Shown here piece after piece: positions 22,669 through 31,375 of a stretch of 64,000 bases of DNA; position 1 is the stretch's first letter; each line of letters starts with the position of its first letter. The translations under genes were made by a program, and so were the position numbers. The DNA is from Providencia huaxiensis (lineage in GTDB: Bacteria > Pseudomonadota > Gammaproteobacteria > Enterobacterales > Enterobacteriaceae). Below the pieces are notes generated by a model that saw nothing but the letters and a program-made list of their open reading frames with translations, was not told where the DNA came from and did not search any database. The stretch is from the NCBI RefSeq assembly GCF_002843235.3, contig NZ_CP031123.2, forward strand, positions 1,240,001-1,304,000, read 5' to 3'.

Positions 22669-24189
22669 ATGGAAGCCATCGTTAATACAATCGTTGGTTA
22701 CATCTGGGGTAATGCATTAGTGGTATTATCGCTAGGTGTTGGGCTCTATTTTACATTAGCGACTCGCGGTGTACAGTTTCGCTACCTTATTAAAATGGTG
22801 TGTTTGTTAAAGGAAAATAAAGCGTCAAAAGAAGGCATTTCCTCCTTCCAAGCATTCTGTTTAGCGTTGTCAGGACGTGTGGGGGTGGGGAATATCGCGG
22901 GGGTGGCGACAGCCATTGCCGCAGGTGGCCCCGGTGCGATTTTTTGGATGGTTGTCATGGGGTTATTAGGCGGAGCAAGTGCATTTATCGAATCCACACT
23001 CGCTCAAATATACAAACAGCGCTCTGATGACCAATACCGTGGAGGCTCCCCTTACTATATCGAGAAAGGGTTAAAATTGAAGCCATTTGCCATTATGGTG
23101 GCTGCCGTTATTTGCCTATCTTATGGTGTACTGGTTCCGGGTATTCAAGCCAATACCATAGCGGATTCCTTCCAATCCTCATTCAACTTACCCCCAATTG
23201 CGACAGGCAGCATTGTGACAGTGCTGATGGCGTGGCTAATTTTTGGTGGTATAAAACGTATTGCGAGTGCAGCAGATAAGATTGTACCAATTATGGCTTT
23301 GGCTTATATCGTCATGATGGTGATCATCTTGGGTAGCCATTACGAACAAGTGCCGGCTATGTTCAGTTTAATTTTCCGCAGTGCGATGGGAATGGACGCT
23401 GTATTCGGTGGTATTATTGGTACGGCTGTTTCATGGGGGGTGCGTCGTGCGGTTTTTTCCAATGTGGCCGGTGCGGGTGAAGCCACATTTAGCTCTGCGG
23501 CCGCTGAGGTAAGCCATCCTGTAAAACAAGGGCTGATCCAAGCATTTTCGATTTATATTGATACTGTCGTTGTGTGTACAGCATCGGGTCTGATGATCCT
23601 TGTCACGAATATGTATAACGTTTTTCCCGATGGTTCGGCAACGGCCTTAGTTGAATATGTCCCAGGGGTTGCAGCAGGAACCGCATGGACTCAGATGGCG
23701 GTATCAACCGTCTTTACTTCCGCAGGATCAGGATTCGTCTCAATCGCTGTATTTTTATTCGCATTCACAACATTGATGGCTTATTACTATATCGCAGAAA
23801 CCACAATTGTTTATCTTGATAGAAAATTGCGTTACCCCATTCTCAAATTGATACTGAAATTTGTATTTTTGATTATTGTTTTTATAGGAAGCGTGCAATC
23901 AGTCAGTTTAATGTGGAGTCTTGGTGATATCGGGTTCGGTAGCATGAGCTACCTCAATCTTATCGCCATTGTCTTCCTATCAAAACCTGCATTACGGGCA
24001 CTGCGTGACTTTGAGCGGCAGGAAAAACTCGGTGTTGACCCAGTGTTTGACCCAAAAGTAGCAGGAGTAGAAAATGCAGAACTCTGGGAAGATATTAGCC
24101 GTGAATACCATGCACAAGGAGTAGGTATAGAACCGAAAGAGAAACAAAACAAAGGGATGGAATATCAAGAAAGAGAGGGTAAGAACTAG
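22669..24189 (+). CDS. AGCS-family sodium:amino-acid symporter
   Basis: 506 residues with about ten membrane helices and the AGCS (alanine/glycine:cation symporter) signatures GRVGVGNIAGVATAIAAGGPG (near 65-85, split in the middle of a helix) and GAGEATFSSAAAEVSHPVKQG. Placed after the hydroxyproline enzymes, it probably imports hydroxyproline or proline rather than alanine; this is inference. The start has a GAAGGAG box. Confidence 0.88.
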   Translation: MEAIVNTIVGYIWGNALVVLSLGVGLYFTLATRGVQFRYLIKMVCLLKENKASKEGISSFQAFCLALSGRVGVGNIAGVATAIAAGGPGAIFWMVVMGLLGGASAFIESTLAQIYKQRSDDQYRGGSPYYIEKGLKLKPFAIMVAAVICLSYGVLVPGIQANTIADSFQSSFNLPPIATGSIVTVLMAWLIFGGIKRIASAADKIVPIMALAYIVMMVIILGSHYEQVPAMFSLIFRSAMGMDAVFGGIIGTAVSWGVRRAVFSNVAGAGEATFSSAAAEVSHPVKQGLIQAFSIYIDTVVVCTASGLMILVTNMYNVFPDGSATALVEYVPGVAAGTAWTQMAVSTVFTSAGSGFVSIAVFLFAFTTLMAYYYIAETTIVYLDRKLRYPILKLILKFVFLIIVFIGSVQSVSLMWSLGDIGFGSMSYLNLIAIVFLSKPALRALRDFERQEKLGVDPVFDPKVAGVENAELWEDISREYHAQGVGIEPKEKQNKGMEYQEREGKN

Positions 24190-24197
24190 AAGAAAAA

Positions 24198-24285
24198 TGG
24201 CGGTGAGGGAGGGATTCGAACCCTCGATACGTTGCCGTATACACACTTTCCAGGCGTGCTCCTTCAGCCTCTCGGACACCTCACC
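24198..24285 (-). tRNA. tRNA-Ser (anticodon GGA)
   Basis: 88 nt including the encoded CCA. The acceptor stem GGTGAGG/CCTCACC is perfect, the anticodon loop reads CTGGAAA with GGA, a class II long variable arm is present, and the T loop is TTCGAAT. It is nearly identical to E. coli tRNA-Ser(GGA). In E. coli a tRNA-Ser gene also lies near ghrA. Confidence 0.97.
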
Positions 24286-24342
24286 GTTTTTCTAAATCTG
24301 TTGTGGAGTAGGGAATAAAAACCTGCTCTGCAACGGGGCGCT

Positions 24343-24371
24343 ACTATAGGGAAAATAGCGTCTTACGTCAA
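24343..24371 (-). promoter_or_regulatory. Promoter of tRNA-Ser
   Basis: On the minus strand TTGACG (24366-24371), a 17-bp spacer and TATAGT (24343-24348) are followed by a GC-rich discriminator AGCGCCCCG. This is typical of stable-RNA promoters under stringent control. The start would lie about 50 nt before the mature tRNA. The rest of the 24286-24622 gap is AT-rich and holds the ghrA leader; I see no other gene there. Confidence 0.8.
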
Positions 24372-24622
24372 CTCCCTATTTCTCCTTTTTCCGACTTTTG
24401 TTGCTGTTTAGCTAAATAAAAAACAATTTGATTATTATCTAATCTTAAATGTGACCGACTAAGGTAAATAATACTCTTGATGTTAATTTAAAACGGCAAG
24501 TCGTGGAGGTAAAAACCGTTAGCTAGTTAACAAATTTCTGATTGAGTAGCGTGTATAGGCTTGATTAACTTGAAAAGAAATGCCATTCGGCACACTCTGT
24601 TAGAAACCAAAGAGGAGTTGCC

Positions 24623-25564
24623 ATGAATATTTTATTTTACCATCCATTTTTTGATTCAAAACAGTGGATTGACGGTATGAAAGCGCGATTACCACAGGTG
24701 AATATTCGCCAATGGGAAAAAGGGGATAACCAAAGTGCGGATTATGCCATGGTTTGGTTACCGCCTTATGAATGCCTTGCTGGCCGAAGTGATTTAAAAG
24801 GTATTTTCGCGTTAGGTGCGGGGGTGGATGCTATTTTAAAGCAAGAACAAGACAAACCTGGCACCTTACCGGCAGGCGTTCCTGTCATGCGTTTGGAAGA
24901 CACGGGTATGGCGATCCAAATGGAAGAGTACGCTTGCGCGAAAGTGTTAAGCTATTTTCGTCGCATGGATGAATACCGGCAGTTGCAATCACAGCGTCAA
25001 TGGAAGCAGTTACCAGCTTATCAACACGAAGATTTTGTTATCGGTGTGATGGGGGCTGGTGCATTAGGGCAAGCCGTTGCAAAGCGCTTAGTTAGCTTTG
25101 GTTTTCATGTAAGAACATGGAGCCGCTCTGAAAAGCAACTAGATAACGTGAAAAGTTATTTTGGTAATGACCAATTAGCCAGTTTTCTTTCTGGTACCCG
25201 TGTGGTTATTAACCTTCTGCCAAGTACACCAGAAACGGTGGGAATTTTAAACCAGCAGCTGTTTAGCCAGCTACAGCAAGGGGCATATGTCATTAACCTT
25301 GCACGTGGAGCCCATTTGGTTGAACAAGATTTGCTTGTAGCGCTTGAATCAGGGCAAGTTGCAGGTGCTGCACTGGATGTTTTTGCGAGTGAGCCGTTAT
25401 CGCAAATGCACCCGTTCTGGACACATCCACGTATCGCTATCACTCCCCATGTTGCGGCCTTTACAAAACCGAAAGAAGCCATGGATATGATTGTCAGTAA
25501 TATTGAACGCATTGAAGCAGGCCAAGCCCCTGTTGGTGTGGTTGATATGCAACGCGGTTATTAG
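24623..25564 (+). CDS. ghrA: Glyoxylate/hydroxypyruvate reductase A
   Basis: 313-residue D-2-hydroxyacid dehydrogenase reducing glyoxylate and hydroxypyruvate with NADPH. NAD(P)-binding GVMGAGALGQAVAKRL lies near 140, the catalytic Arg is in NLARGAHLV (near 228) and His in TPHVAAFT (near 277). It matches E. coli GhrA in length and motifs. A strong AGAGGAG box precedes the ATG. In E. coli ycdX follows; here ycdX is missing and ycdY comes next. Confidence 0.95.
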   Translation: MNILFYHPFFDSKQWIDGMKARLPQVNIRQWEKGDNQSADYAMVWLPPYECLAGRSDLKGIFALGAGVDAILKQEQDKPGTLPAGVPVMRLEDTGMAIQMEEYACAKVLSYFRRMDEYRQLQSQRQWKQLPAYQHEDFVIGVMGAGALGQAVAKRLVSFGFHVRTWSRSEKQLDNVKSYFGNDQLASFLSGTRVVINLLPSTPETVGILNQQLFSQLQQGAYVINLARGAHLVEQDLLVALESGQVAGAALDVFASEPLSQMHPFWTHPRIAITPHVAAFTKPKEAMDMIVSNIERIEAGQAPVGVVDMQRGY

Positions 25565-25575
25565 CCACTTCTTTG

Positions 25576-25604
25576 TTGCGAGTGGTCTTTGTGATCACTC
25601 GCAA
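25576..25604 (+). terminator. Possible hairpin after ghrA
   Basis: A perfect 9-bp inverted repeat TTGCGAGTG/CACTCGCAA with an 11-nt loop starts 12 bp after the ghrA stop. No good T tract follows, so it may be a weak terminator or mRNA end stabiliser. Confidence 0.5.
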
Positions 25605-25701
25605 TCATCACCCCTAATATCTTTCCTATTTTTTCGATATACTGAAAGTAACTGCTTCGGTCACGAGGTGTGACTACTGAATCTGTAAAATAGGATAATA
25701 T

Positions 25702-26106
25702 ATGAACGAATTTTCAATCGTCTGCCGTATTTTGGGGACACTATTTCAACGTAGTCCCTCTGATAGCCTCGTAAAGCCGCTTATTGATATGATTGCTCAA
25801 GATAAATTAAAAGCATCATGGCCATTGGAACAAGATGAGTTGTGGTCACGCATGGCGAAAGATCTCGATATCAATGCGGTTAATGCGGATTACCAAGCTC
25901 TGTTTGCAGGTGGATCCCCAGCAGTTTCAATGTTAGCGAATGATTACGATTCTGAAATTACAGAAGCAGAGGTTCGCGAATTTTTAACTGTGAGAGGAAT
26001 GTCTTTGACGAATGCGCCGGCTGATGCGTTTGGTGCTTTACTACTCGCAGCTTCTTGGTTGGAAGACCAAGCGGCGGAAGTTGAACCCGCATCTGGAATA
26101 ACTTAA
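25702..26106 (+). pseudogene. ycdY: YcdY (TorD-family chaperone), 3' end lost at the prophage junction
   Basis: 134 residues that match E. coli YcdY from the start (MNEFSI, LEQDELW, TEAEVREFL, LLLAASWLEDQ), then diverge and stop. The family protein is about 184 residues, so roughly the last 50 are absent. YcdY is a TorD-like chaperone linked to the zinc hydrolase YcdX, which is also missing here. The prophage integrase begins 78 bp further on, so truncation by phage integration is the simplest explanation. The short new C-terminus (about ten residues) is probably phage-derived. Confidence 0.85.
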
Positions 26107-26184
26107 CCTATTGTTATATAAATGATTATTAGATAAATATTACCCTGCGCATGATTTGCGGCTTAACCGTAGTCCTAGCAGTGG
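26085..26184. other. Probable left attachment site (attL) region
   Basis: This lies between the last YcdY-like codons and the integrase stop and marks the host-prophage boundary. No core can be defined without the right end, which lies beyond the window. A duplicated core should recur just before the missing 3' part of ycdY at the other prophage end. Confidence 0.55.
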
Positions 26185-26665
26185 CTATTTAGTGTCTATT
26201 CTCTTTAAAATCGAGGTGTTGCCATCGTACTCTTTTAAGTATGCACCGTAGTGTCTAAATAGCATTTCAGGGCCTTTATGTCCCATCTGTGAAGCCAGCC
26301 AAAATAGGTTAACGCCGTTACTAATATGCTTGATCGCAAATGTGTGTCGGGTTTGGTACGGGTTTCTATATCGTACGCCAGCTTTCTTTAATGTCGGTAC
26401 CCATGCTTTTTTTCGAATTGCATCCGCACCAGCCCATGCTTTATTTGTTTTTGGGTCTTCGAAAATGGTTTCATTTTTTAAAAAAGTAAATGGTTTTTGA
26501 TTATTGATTGCGGCCATTGCATCTTCATTCAACTCTATGATCCGCGTTCCTGCTTTTGTTTTTGTACCTTTAATGACTCCAACAACACTAGCTGCTTGTA
26601 CGTGAGCAGTCCTGCCTATGAAATCAATATCGCCCCAGCTAAGTGCGCATAACTCAGAACTACGT

Positions 26666-26672
26666 AGCCCGG
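26666..26672. repeat. IS flanking direct repeat, left copy
   Basis: AGCCCGG on the plus strand, identical to 28307-28313. A genuine target duplication for IS3-family elements is usually 3-5 bp, so part of this match may be chance or belong to the element ends. Confidence 0.6.
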
Positions 26673-26702
26673 CGTTTTTCAAGGTAGTTGTCGCCTGAGC
26701 TG

Positions 26703-27650
26703 TTAAGCAGCTTCTTTTTTGTTCTCTGGGTTTAATTTCACATCACCGATTTCCTCCCAGTTTCTAATACCCTTTGACCAGCGGTTAGGGTTCTTTTTTT
26801 GCGCTTTGGTATATAGCTCATGGCGTCTTGCCAATATCGCTTTATCTTCACCATTATGGCGTTGCGCTGGTGTCACGAATTTGATGCGACTATGCCTGTG
26901 CTCAGTGTTGTACCATTGAGCGAAGCCTTTCATCCAAGCTCTTGCATCTTCAAGGCTTTTAAAGCCTTCGCTTGGCCAGCGGTGACTGTATTTGACCGTG
27001 CGGAACAATGATTCTGAGTACGGATTATCATTGCTGACACCGGGGCGGCTACGAGAGCCAATGACACCCATATCAAGCATTTTGGCTTGCATCGTCAAAC
27101 ATTTCATCGGGCTACCGTTATCTGAATGCAATACCACGTCTTTTTTAACGCATTTCTCAGACCAGAGCGTGCGCTCAAGCAATTGGGCAGCATGTTCACC
27201 TGATTCACTGTCATGAACTTCCCACCCGACAACCTTACGGCTGAAGATGTCGATTATCATGTAGAGGTAGAAGAACCGACCAATGACCGTTGACGGGCAG
27301 TAACTAATATCCCAAGTCCACACTTGGTTTGGCGCTGTCGCTGTGTACCCCTTAGGTTTAGCTCGGCTACCTTTAGGTTTTGCTTTACCTCGATGGGCTA
27401 GCTGGTCATTGGCTTTCAACACACGATAAAAGCTCGATTCAGACGCGAGATATTGCCCGTTATCTGCCAGCATTGGCACTATCTGACTTGGCCCTAAATT
27501 GGCGTATTCTTCTTGGTTACAGGTAGCTAATATCGCTTGCTGCTCTTCCTCAGTGAGCTTGTTACTCGGTTCTGGCCTATCAGCTGTAGGTCTTTTGTCA
27601 CCACTGATTTCACCGCTTTCCTGCCAGCGTTGTAATGTGCGTACAGACAT
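26703..27650 (-). CDS. IS3-family transposase catalytic part (orfB)
   Basis: 315 residues from the first ATG, with an rve-type DDE domain: first Asp in WTWDISYC (near 115), second in LHSDNGSP (near 175), and Glu in NPYSESLFRTVKY (near 211). The frame is open further upstream to about 27764, with an HTH-like beginning, so the functional protein is probably an OrfAB fusion rather than starting here. Confidence 0.9.
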   Translation of the reverse strand: MSVRTLQRWQESGEISGDKRPTADRPEPSNKLTEEEQQAILATCNQEEYANLGPSQIVPMLADNGQYLASESSFYRVLKANDQLAHRGKAKPKGSRAKPKGYTATAPNQVWTWDISYCPSTVIGRFFYLYMIIDIFSRKVVGWEVHDSESGEHAAQLLERTLWSEKCVKKDVVLHSDNGSPMKCLTMQAKMLDMGVIGSRSRPGVSNDNPYSESLFRTVKYSHRWPSEGFKSLEDARAWMKGFAQWYNTEHRHSRIKFVTPAQRHNGEDKAILARRHELYTKAQKKNPNRWSKGIRNWEEIGDVKLNPENKKEAA

Positions 27651-27742
27651 ACCAACTTCTTCACAGGCTTTCTCTTTTCTAGCACCTGAGCCGACTGCTT
27701 CATCAATCAGAGATGCGTAATGCTGCCTATCTGTGAGTGAGG

Positions 27743-28234
27743 TTAATTGTCCTCGTCTTCCCCCCAGTAGGCATTTAACTTTTTTCTGAGCACCAACAAC
27801 GCTGCCGTTTCAGCAAGCGCAGCATCTTTGCGCTTTAACTCTCTTTCTAACTCTTTAATCCGCTTACGATCATCCTTTCGCTCTTGGGTTAATTGCTTAC
27901 GTTGCTGGGCTTTAGTTTGATTGCCTGCAATGCAGCTTCGCTTCCATTCTTTAACTTGCTCAGGGTAAAGCCCTTTTTCACGGCAATACTCACTTAACTC
28001 AATTTCGCTCAATGCTGCTGTTTCTAAAACAATTGAGAACTTTTGCTCTGGTGACCAACCATCTGAACTATTGCTATCAGCCAAACTAGAACCTGCTTTT
28101 AAATACTTATCTCGCCATGAATACAAAGTAGATAAGTTGATACTTTCTAGCTTTGCGAATTGGCGTAATGATAAGCCACTTTCAACCAGCTTTCTAATGA
28201 TGGCTTTCTTATGATCTTCAGGATAATGCTTCAC
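27743..28234 (-). CDS. IS3-family transposase orfA
   Basis: 163 residues: two helix-turn-helix units (near 10-35 and 60-95) and a C-terminal coiled coil rich in Lys and Glu (about 105-150, QERKDDRKRIKELERELKR), typical of OrfA multimerisation regions. It ends in WGEDEDN just after a run of six G (about 27760-27765 on the minus strand). A -1 slip there would join it to the orfB frame. Confidence 0.88.
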   Translation of the reverse strand: MKHYPEDHKKAIIRKLVESGLSLRQFAKLESINLSTLYSWRDKYLKAGSSLADSNSSDGWSPEQKFSIVLETAALSEIELSEYCREKGLYPEQVKEWKRSCIAGNQTKAQQRKQLTQERKDDRKRIKELERELKRKDAALAETAALLVLRKKLNAYWGEDEDN

Positions 28235-28306
28235 TAATATCTAACTTACCGCTCCCTGTTATATTTTTATGAAAAACTGAGGCGACAACTATCCTGACAC
28301 AGGGGG

Positions 28307-28313
28307 AGCCCGG
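28307..28313. repeat. IS flanking direct repeat, right copy
   Basis: AGCCCGG, matching 26666-26672; the integrase codons for NTGL continue directly on its right side. Confidence 0.6.
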
Positions 28314-28958
28314 TATTAATTGCAAACTGGAATAAATTTTTCCATTGCTCATACCTTACTGCATTATATATAGCGGTTACTTCCTCTGGCGTTAAAGGAT
28401 CCACAATGTAGTCACTATCTGATGGACTATTTTTAGATTGATATCTCGATGCTGTCACCATATTTGCAGGATTGGATGTAATTAAACCATCGGTTACCGC
28501 TTCATCTAATGCGCTACGCAAAAAAGATAGCTGGTTCCTAATTGTTTTTAATGATGTCTTTTGTTTTTGGATCCATGTTTTTAATATGCCGGGCGTCAAA
28601 TCTACCACTGATAAATCATGCAGTGTAGAAAGGGCACTTTTACATTTTTTATAGCCACCAATTGTGGAAGGGGATAAACCTCTGGTTTCACAAATATCTA
28701 AATATTCGTCCAGATATTCATTGATATTTCTACCTCTGTGTTTGTTGCCAAATACTTTTAATTTTGATGATTTAGGAAAATATTCAACATAAGAAAAAAT
28801 ACCTTTTTCAATTTTGTTATATATTTCGCCTAATAAACGTTCTGCATATTTTATATTTTTAGGGTTAACTTCAAGATTAGATAGGGGTTCTCTGCAATGA
28901 ACCCCTTTAAACGTGAATGAAATATTAATTGTTTCCCCTGATTTATGTTTTCGGATCA

Positions 28959-29171
28959 TTACTCCGCGAGGGAGGATTTGTTTTGTCTGGCCCATTTATT
29001 GACTTCCTTTATATCAATCCAGCGTTCTTTTACGCCTTCAATTTTCAATACGTGAACTCCCTCATGCCAGACTAGCCTTTGTAACCGTTTATTGATTGCT
29101 TCTGTTGTCTCGCCAAATAACTCGCAATACTTTGAAATTGGCAAGCATTCAACTGAAAGGCTTGTATTCAT
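28959..29171 (-). CDS. Excisionase-like DNA-binding protein (Xis)
   Basis: 70 residues with a winged-helix layout of the excisionase type (ISKYCELFGETTEAINKRLQRL, then ERWIDIKEVNKWAR). Such proteins bend attachment-site DNA and direct the integrase to excision. The ATG at 29171 sits behind GTGGAG; a GTG four codons earlier is part of that ribosome site. It overlaps the integrase start by 37 bases, a common phage arrangement. With the integrase broken it has no partner here. Confidence 0.78.
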   Translation of the reverse strand: MNTSLSVECLPISKYCELFGETTEAINKRLQRLVWHEGVHVLKIEGVKERWIDIKEVNKWARQNKSSLAE

Positions 29172-29250
29172 AATTATCTCCACATCTGCCGCATACAGAT
29201 TTAAAAATTAAATATCTTTGTTAACTGATTTAAGTAAATGCTGGTGGATG

Positions 29251-29817
29251 CTATGCCTTATTCTGCTGTTCCATTTCAGTTTTAATCCATTCTTCAGCTT
29301 GTTCATTACACGCCAGTACATCAGGCATCATTAATTCAATATCAATCGATTCACTTGCTACGTGAGTTAGTAGGCCCATAAACTTAGCAAACTCTTTTGA
29401 ATCGCAATCAATAAAATTAGCTCGATACGCACTAATTAAATGATTACGTGCAAATAGAACACCAAGCTTCATTTGTTCTTTGTTGAATAGTGGTTCTTTC
29501 CGTAGCTTTTCAATTTCAGGGCATAGTTGACGAATAAATTTTAGCGCCTCTTCATGGCTTACTGATTTTTCCATTTGCTGATTGAACCAGGAGTTCAAAT
29601 CACCAGAATGAGCTTTCATGTCATTGCACATTTCAGGCTCAACCCATTGGTAAATGCTCTGAATCCATGAGCGAGCTTCTTTGACATTACCAATTGATAA
29701 ATAGTGGTCGGCAATCATCAGAACCATGCTCCAGCGGTGAATATCCCAAGATAGTTTGAGTTCAGTTCCAGCATTACGCTGAAGTATTTCAATTTCTTCT
29801 GTAAGTTTGTTATTCAT
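29251..29817 (-). CDS. Phage protein of unknown function, 188 residues
   Basis: Soluble, mainly helical by composition, with no recognised domain or motif. It starts at ATG 29817 or at GTG 29823, which overlaps the upstream stop (GTGA). It forms a translationally coupled pair with the ASCH-like gene upstream in the leftward early operon. Confidence 0.7.
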   Translation of the reverse strand: MNNKLTEEIEILQRNAGTELKLSWDIHRWSMVLMIADHYLSIGNVKEARSWIQSIYQWVEPEMCNDMKAHSGDLNSWFNQQMEKSVSHEEALKFIRQLCPEIEKLRKEPLFNKEQMKLGVLFARNHLISAYRANFIDCDSKEFAKFMGLLTHVASESIDIELMMPDVLACNEQAEEWIKTEMEQQNKA

Positions 29818-29819
29818 AA

Positions 29820-30503
29820 TCACACTCGCTTAAATTCAATAACCCACACCCACGGATTATTATTCCATCCGTCAGTGCCGTTAATATTTTCCCAATCACG
29901 CCGAAATGCTCTTATTGGTTTTTCAAACCACCCAATTGAATTAGCAGCGTCAGATTGTGAATTATCAAAGCCTTCTGCCTTGGCGTCTTCTTCACTAATT
30001 GATTGCAAGCGCTCTACGCGAACATCATTAATTTCTAATGTAATGCGTGAAGCCCAACGAGGCATATTACTTGAGGGTCTCCAGCCTTGCCGAAAATTAT
30101 CATCGCAATCGATATATTCAGGCGCATACCCACCATCAGCCTTATAAACACAGTTTTCTACTTTTTGGTATGGGGTCGGATCTTTAAATAGGTCGTAAGC
30201 TTTTTCGCTATCAACTAACGGACCTTGCCATGTTTCACGAACCCAAAGGCGATCGCCAACCTTACCGTAAGGACAGGTAAGAGGGTACGTCCTGTCATTC
30301 CAAGTGGCACCATCAGTGGAGCGCAGAACACAGCGACCATCTTTGACGCCTGCGTGATAATTTCCAGCCCTTAAACCGCTATAGTTCAAGTTAAGAGCCT
30401 TATCAATTGGTTTGAATTTAGCAATGCAGCGAGTTTGAGTTTTACGGCCATCAATGATGGCGCGTACCATTTCTGAGTTAAAAATAATTCCGCGCTCTTT
30501 CAT
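29820..30503 (-). CDS. ASCH/PUA-like phage protein
   Basis: 227 residues opening KERGIIFNSEMVRAIIDGRKTQTR, cut here only for description: the segment around residues 2-25 with GRKTQTRC is typical of phage ASCH-like proteins, as are KVGDRLWVRETW (near 86) and the C-terminal WVWVIEFKRV. ASCH domains have an RNA-binding PUA-type fold; in phages the role is unknown. It is in the leftward early operon. Confidence 0.72.
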   Translation of the reverse strand: MKERGIIFNSEMVRAIIDGRKTQTRCIAKFKPIDKALNLNYSGLRAGNYHAGVKDGRCVLRSTDGATWNDRTYPLTCPYGKVGDRLWVRETWQGPLVDSEKAYDLFKDPTPYQKVENCVYKADGGYAPEYIDCDDNFRQGWRPSSNMPRWASRITLEINDVRVERLQSISEEDAKAEGFDNSQSDAANSIGWFEKPIRAFRRDWENINGTDGWNNNPWVWVIEFKRV

Positions 30504-30515
30504 GTCAGCCTCTCA

Positions 30516-31292
30516 TTAATCCCAACCGTTGCTATAACAAATACCTTCTGGTGACTCATCCCACACCAAGAGACTCCCACCGTAATAAAGCGCTAAGACT
30601 AATTTGTCGAAACGGGAATATGCTTTAACTATTTTCTTACCTAAAATCTTGTCATTCACCTTGCCCGCAATTAATTCATACACATTGTTATCATCCTGCA
30701 GTAGAGGTTCGCTGTTGTAACCGCCTGTACGTTGAATACTTAAATGGAAACTATAATCACAGCTATATGCGCTAACTGAATTAGACGAATATCTTGATGT
30801 TGACCTTTCTTCTGGATGTATGCCGACTTGAATAAACCCATCATGCTCATCATTAATAAAGACTTGCGGTGACTCCCATTGGTTTTCCATTGCTGATTCA
30901 CTATTATCTTCAATAAAAGCTTCCCACAAATCAGAGGCTTTAATGTATTTAGGGCACTCATCGTCACTTGTGAAATCTTTTACTAAAGCGATAACTTTTT
31001 CTTGTAAATCAGCTTCAATACCTGAATTCTCCCAAGAGTTACGCATTTTTTCAGCAACCAGTGTGTTGTATTTTTTCAAATCAACCACATCCTCTATATT
31101 CGCTGGTAATGCATCCTCCATTGCATTTTTAAATGCCTTACCAAAATCGCTATAGGAACGAAAGGCGTCATCAACAACACTGGTAAATAATTTAGTGATG
31201 CCTTTATCAATAATTTCTACGGCCTGCTCGCTATTAGCAAATTCAACGCAACGCTGAATTAATAACTCACTTAACGTTAGCTCTTTCGACAT
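30516..31292 (-). CDS. Phage early protein of unknown function, 258 residues
   Basis: Acidic soluble protein with no recognised domain. The ATG at 31292 is preceded by TTGTGTGGAGTATTAATT, one of the recurring leaders in this prophage. The frame is open six codons further up, but that stretch is the leader itself, so the downstream ATG is chosen. It belongs to the leftward early operon. Confidence 0.7.
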   Translation of the reverse strand: MSKELTLSELLIQRCVEFANSEQAVEIIDKGITKLFTSVVDDAFRSYSDFGKAFKNAMEDALPANIEDVVDLKKYNTLVAEKMRNSWENSGIEADLQEKVIALVKDFTSDDECPKYIKASDLWEAFIEDNSESAMENQWESPQVFINDEHDGFIQVGIHPEERSTSRYSSNSVSAYSCDYSFHLSIQRTGGYNSEPLLQDDNNVYELIAGKVNDKILGKKIVKAYSRFDKLVLALYYGGSLLVWDESPEGICYSNGWD

Positions 31293-31375
31293 AATTAATA
31301 CTCCACACAAAATTTAGATAACAAGATCCCGTTTCTCAATAAAGAGAATTAAATTCCTTGGTGTTGGCTAAATAG

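Larger units (their letters stand above)
26673..28306 (-). mobile_element. IS3-family insertion sequence inside the integrase gene
   Basis: About 1.63 kb, bounded by the AGCCCGG repeats. Imperfect terminal inverted repeats share TAGTTGTCGCCT near both ends (left from 26685, right ending at 28291). It carries orfA and orfB on the minus strand, joined by a probable -1 frameshift. The exact ends are uncertain by a few bases. Both ORFs look intact, so it may still be active. Confidence 0.88.
26185..28995 (-). pseudogene. Prophage tyrosine integrase, split by an IS3-family element
   Basis: The N-terminal piece (28995 to about 28309) has an arm-binding domain and the SAM-like core-binding domain and ends NLFQFAINTGL. 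The C-terminal piece (about 26671 to 26185) resumes RSSELCALSW, with catalytic Arg, the TRHTFA box and GHKGPEMLFRHYGAYL containing the nucleophilic Tyr. Joining them at the CCGGGCT repeat restores one frame of about 390 residues. The start ATG follows AAGGA inside xis. The interruption should abolish integration and excision. Confidence 0.9.

Noticed and set aside
24198-24285. tRNA-Ser as the prophage attachment site
   Set aside because: The tRNA is complete and about 1.9 kb before the integrase, with intact ghrA between; the junction lies in ycdY.
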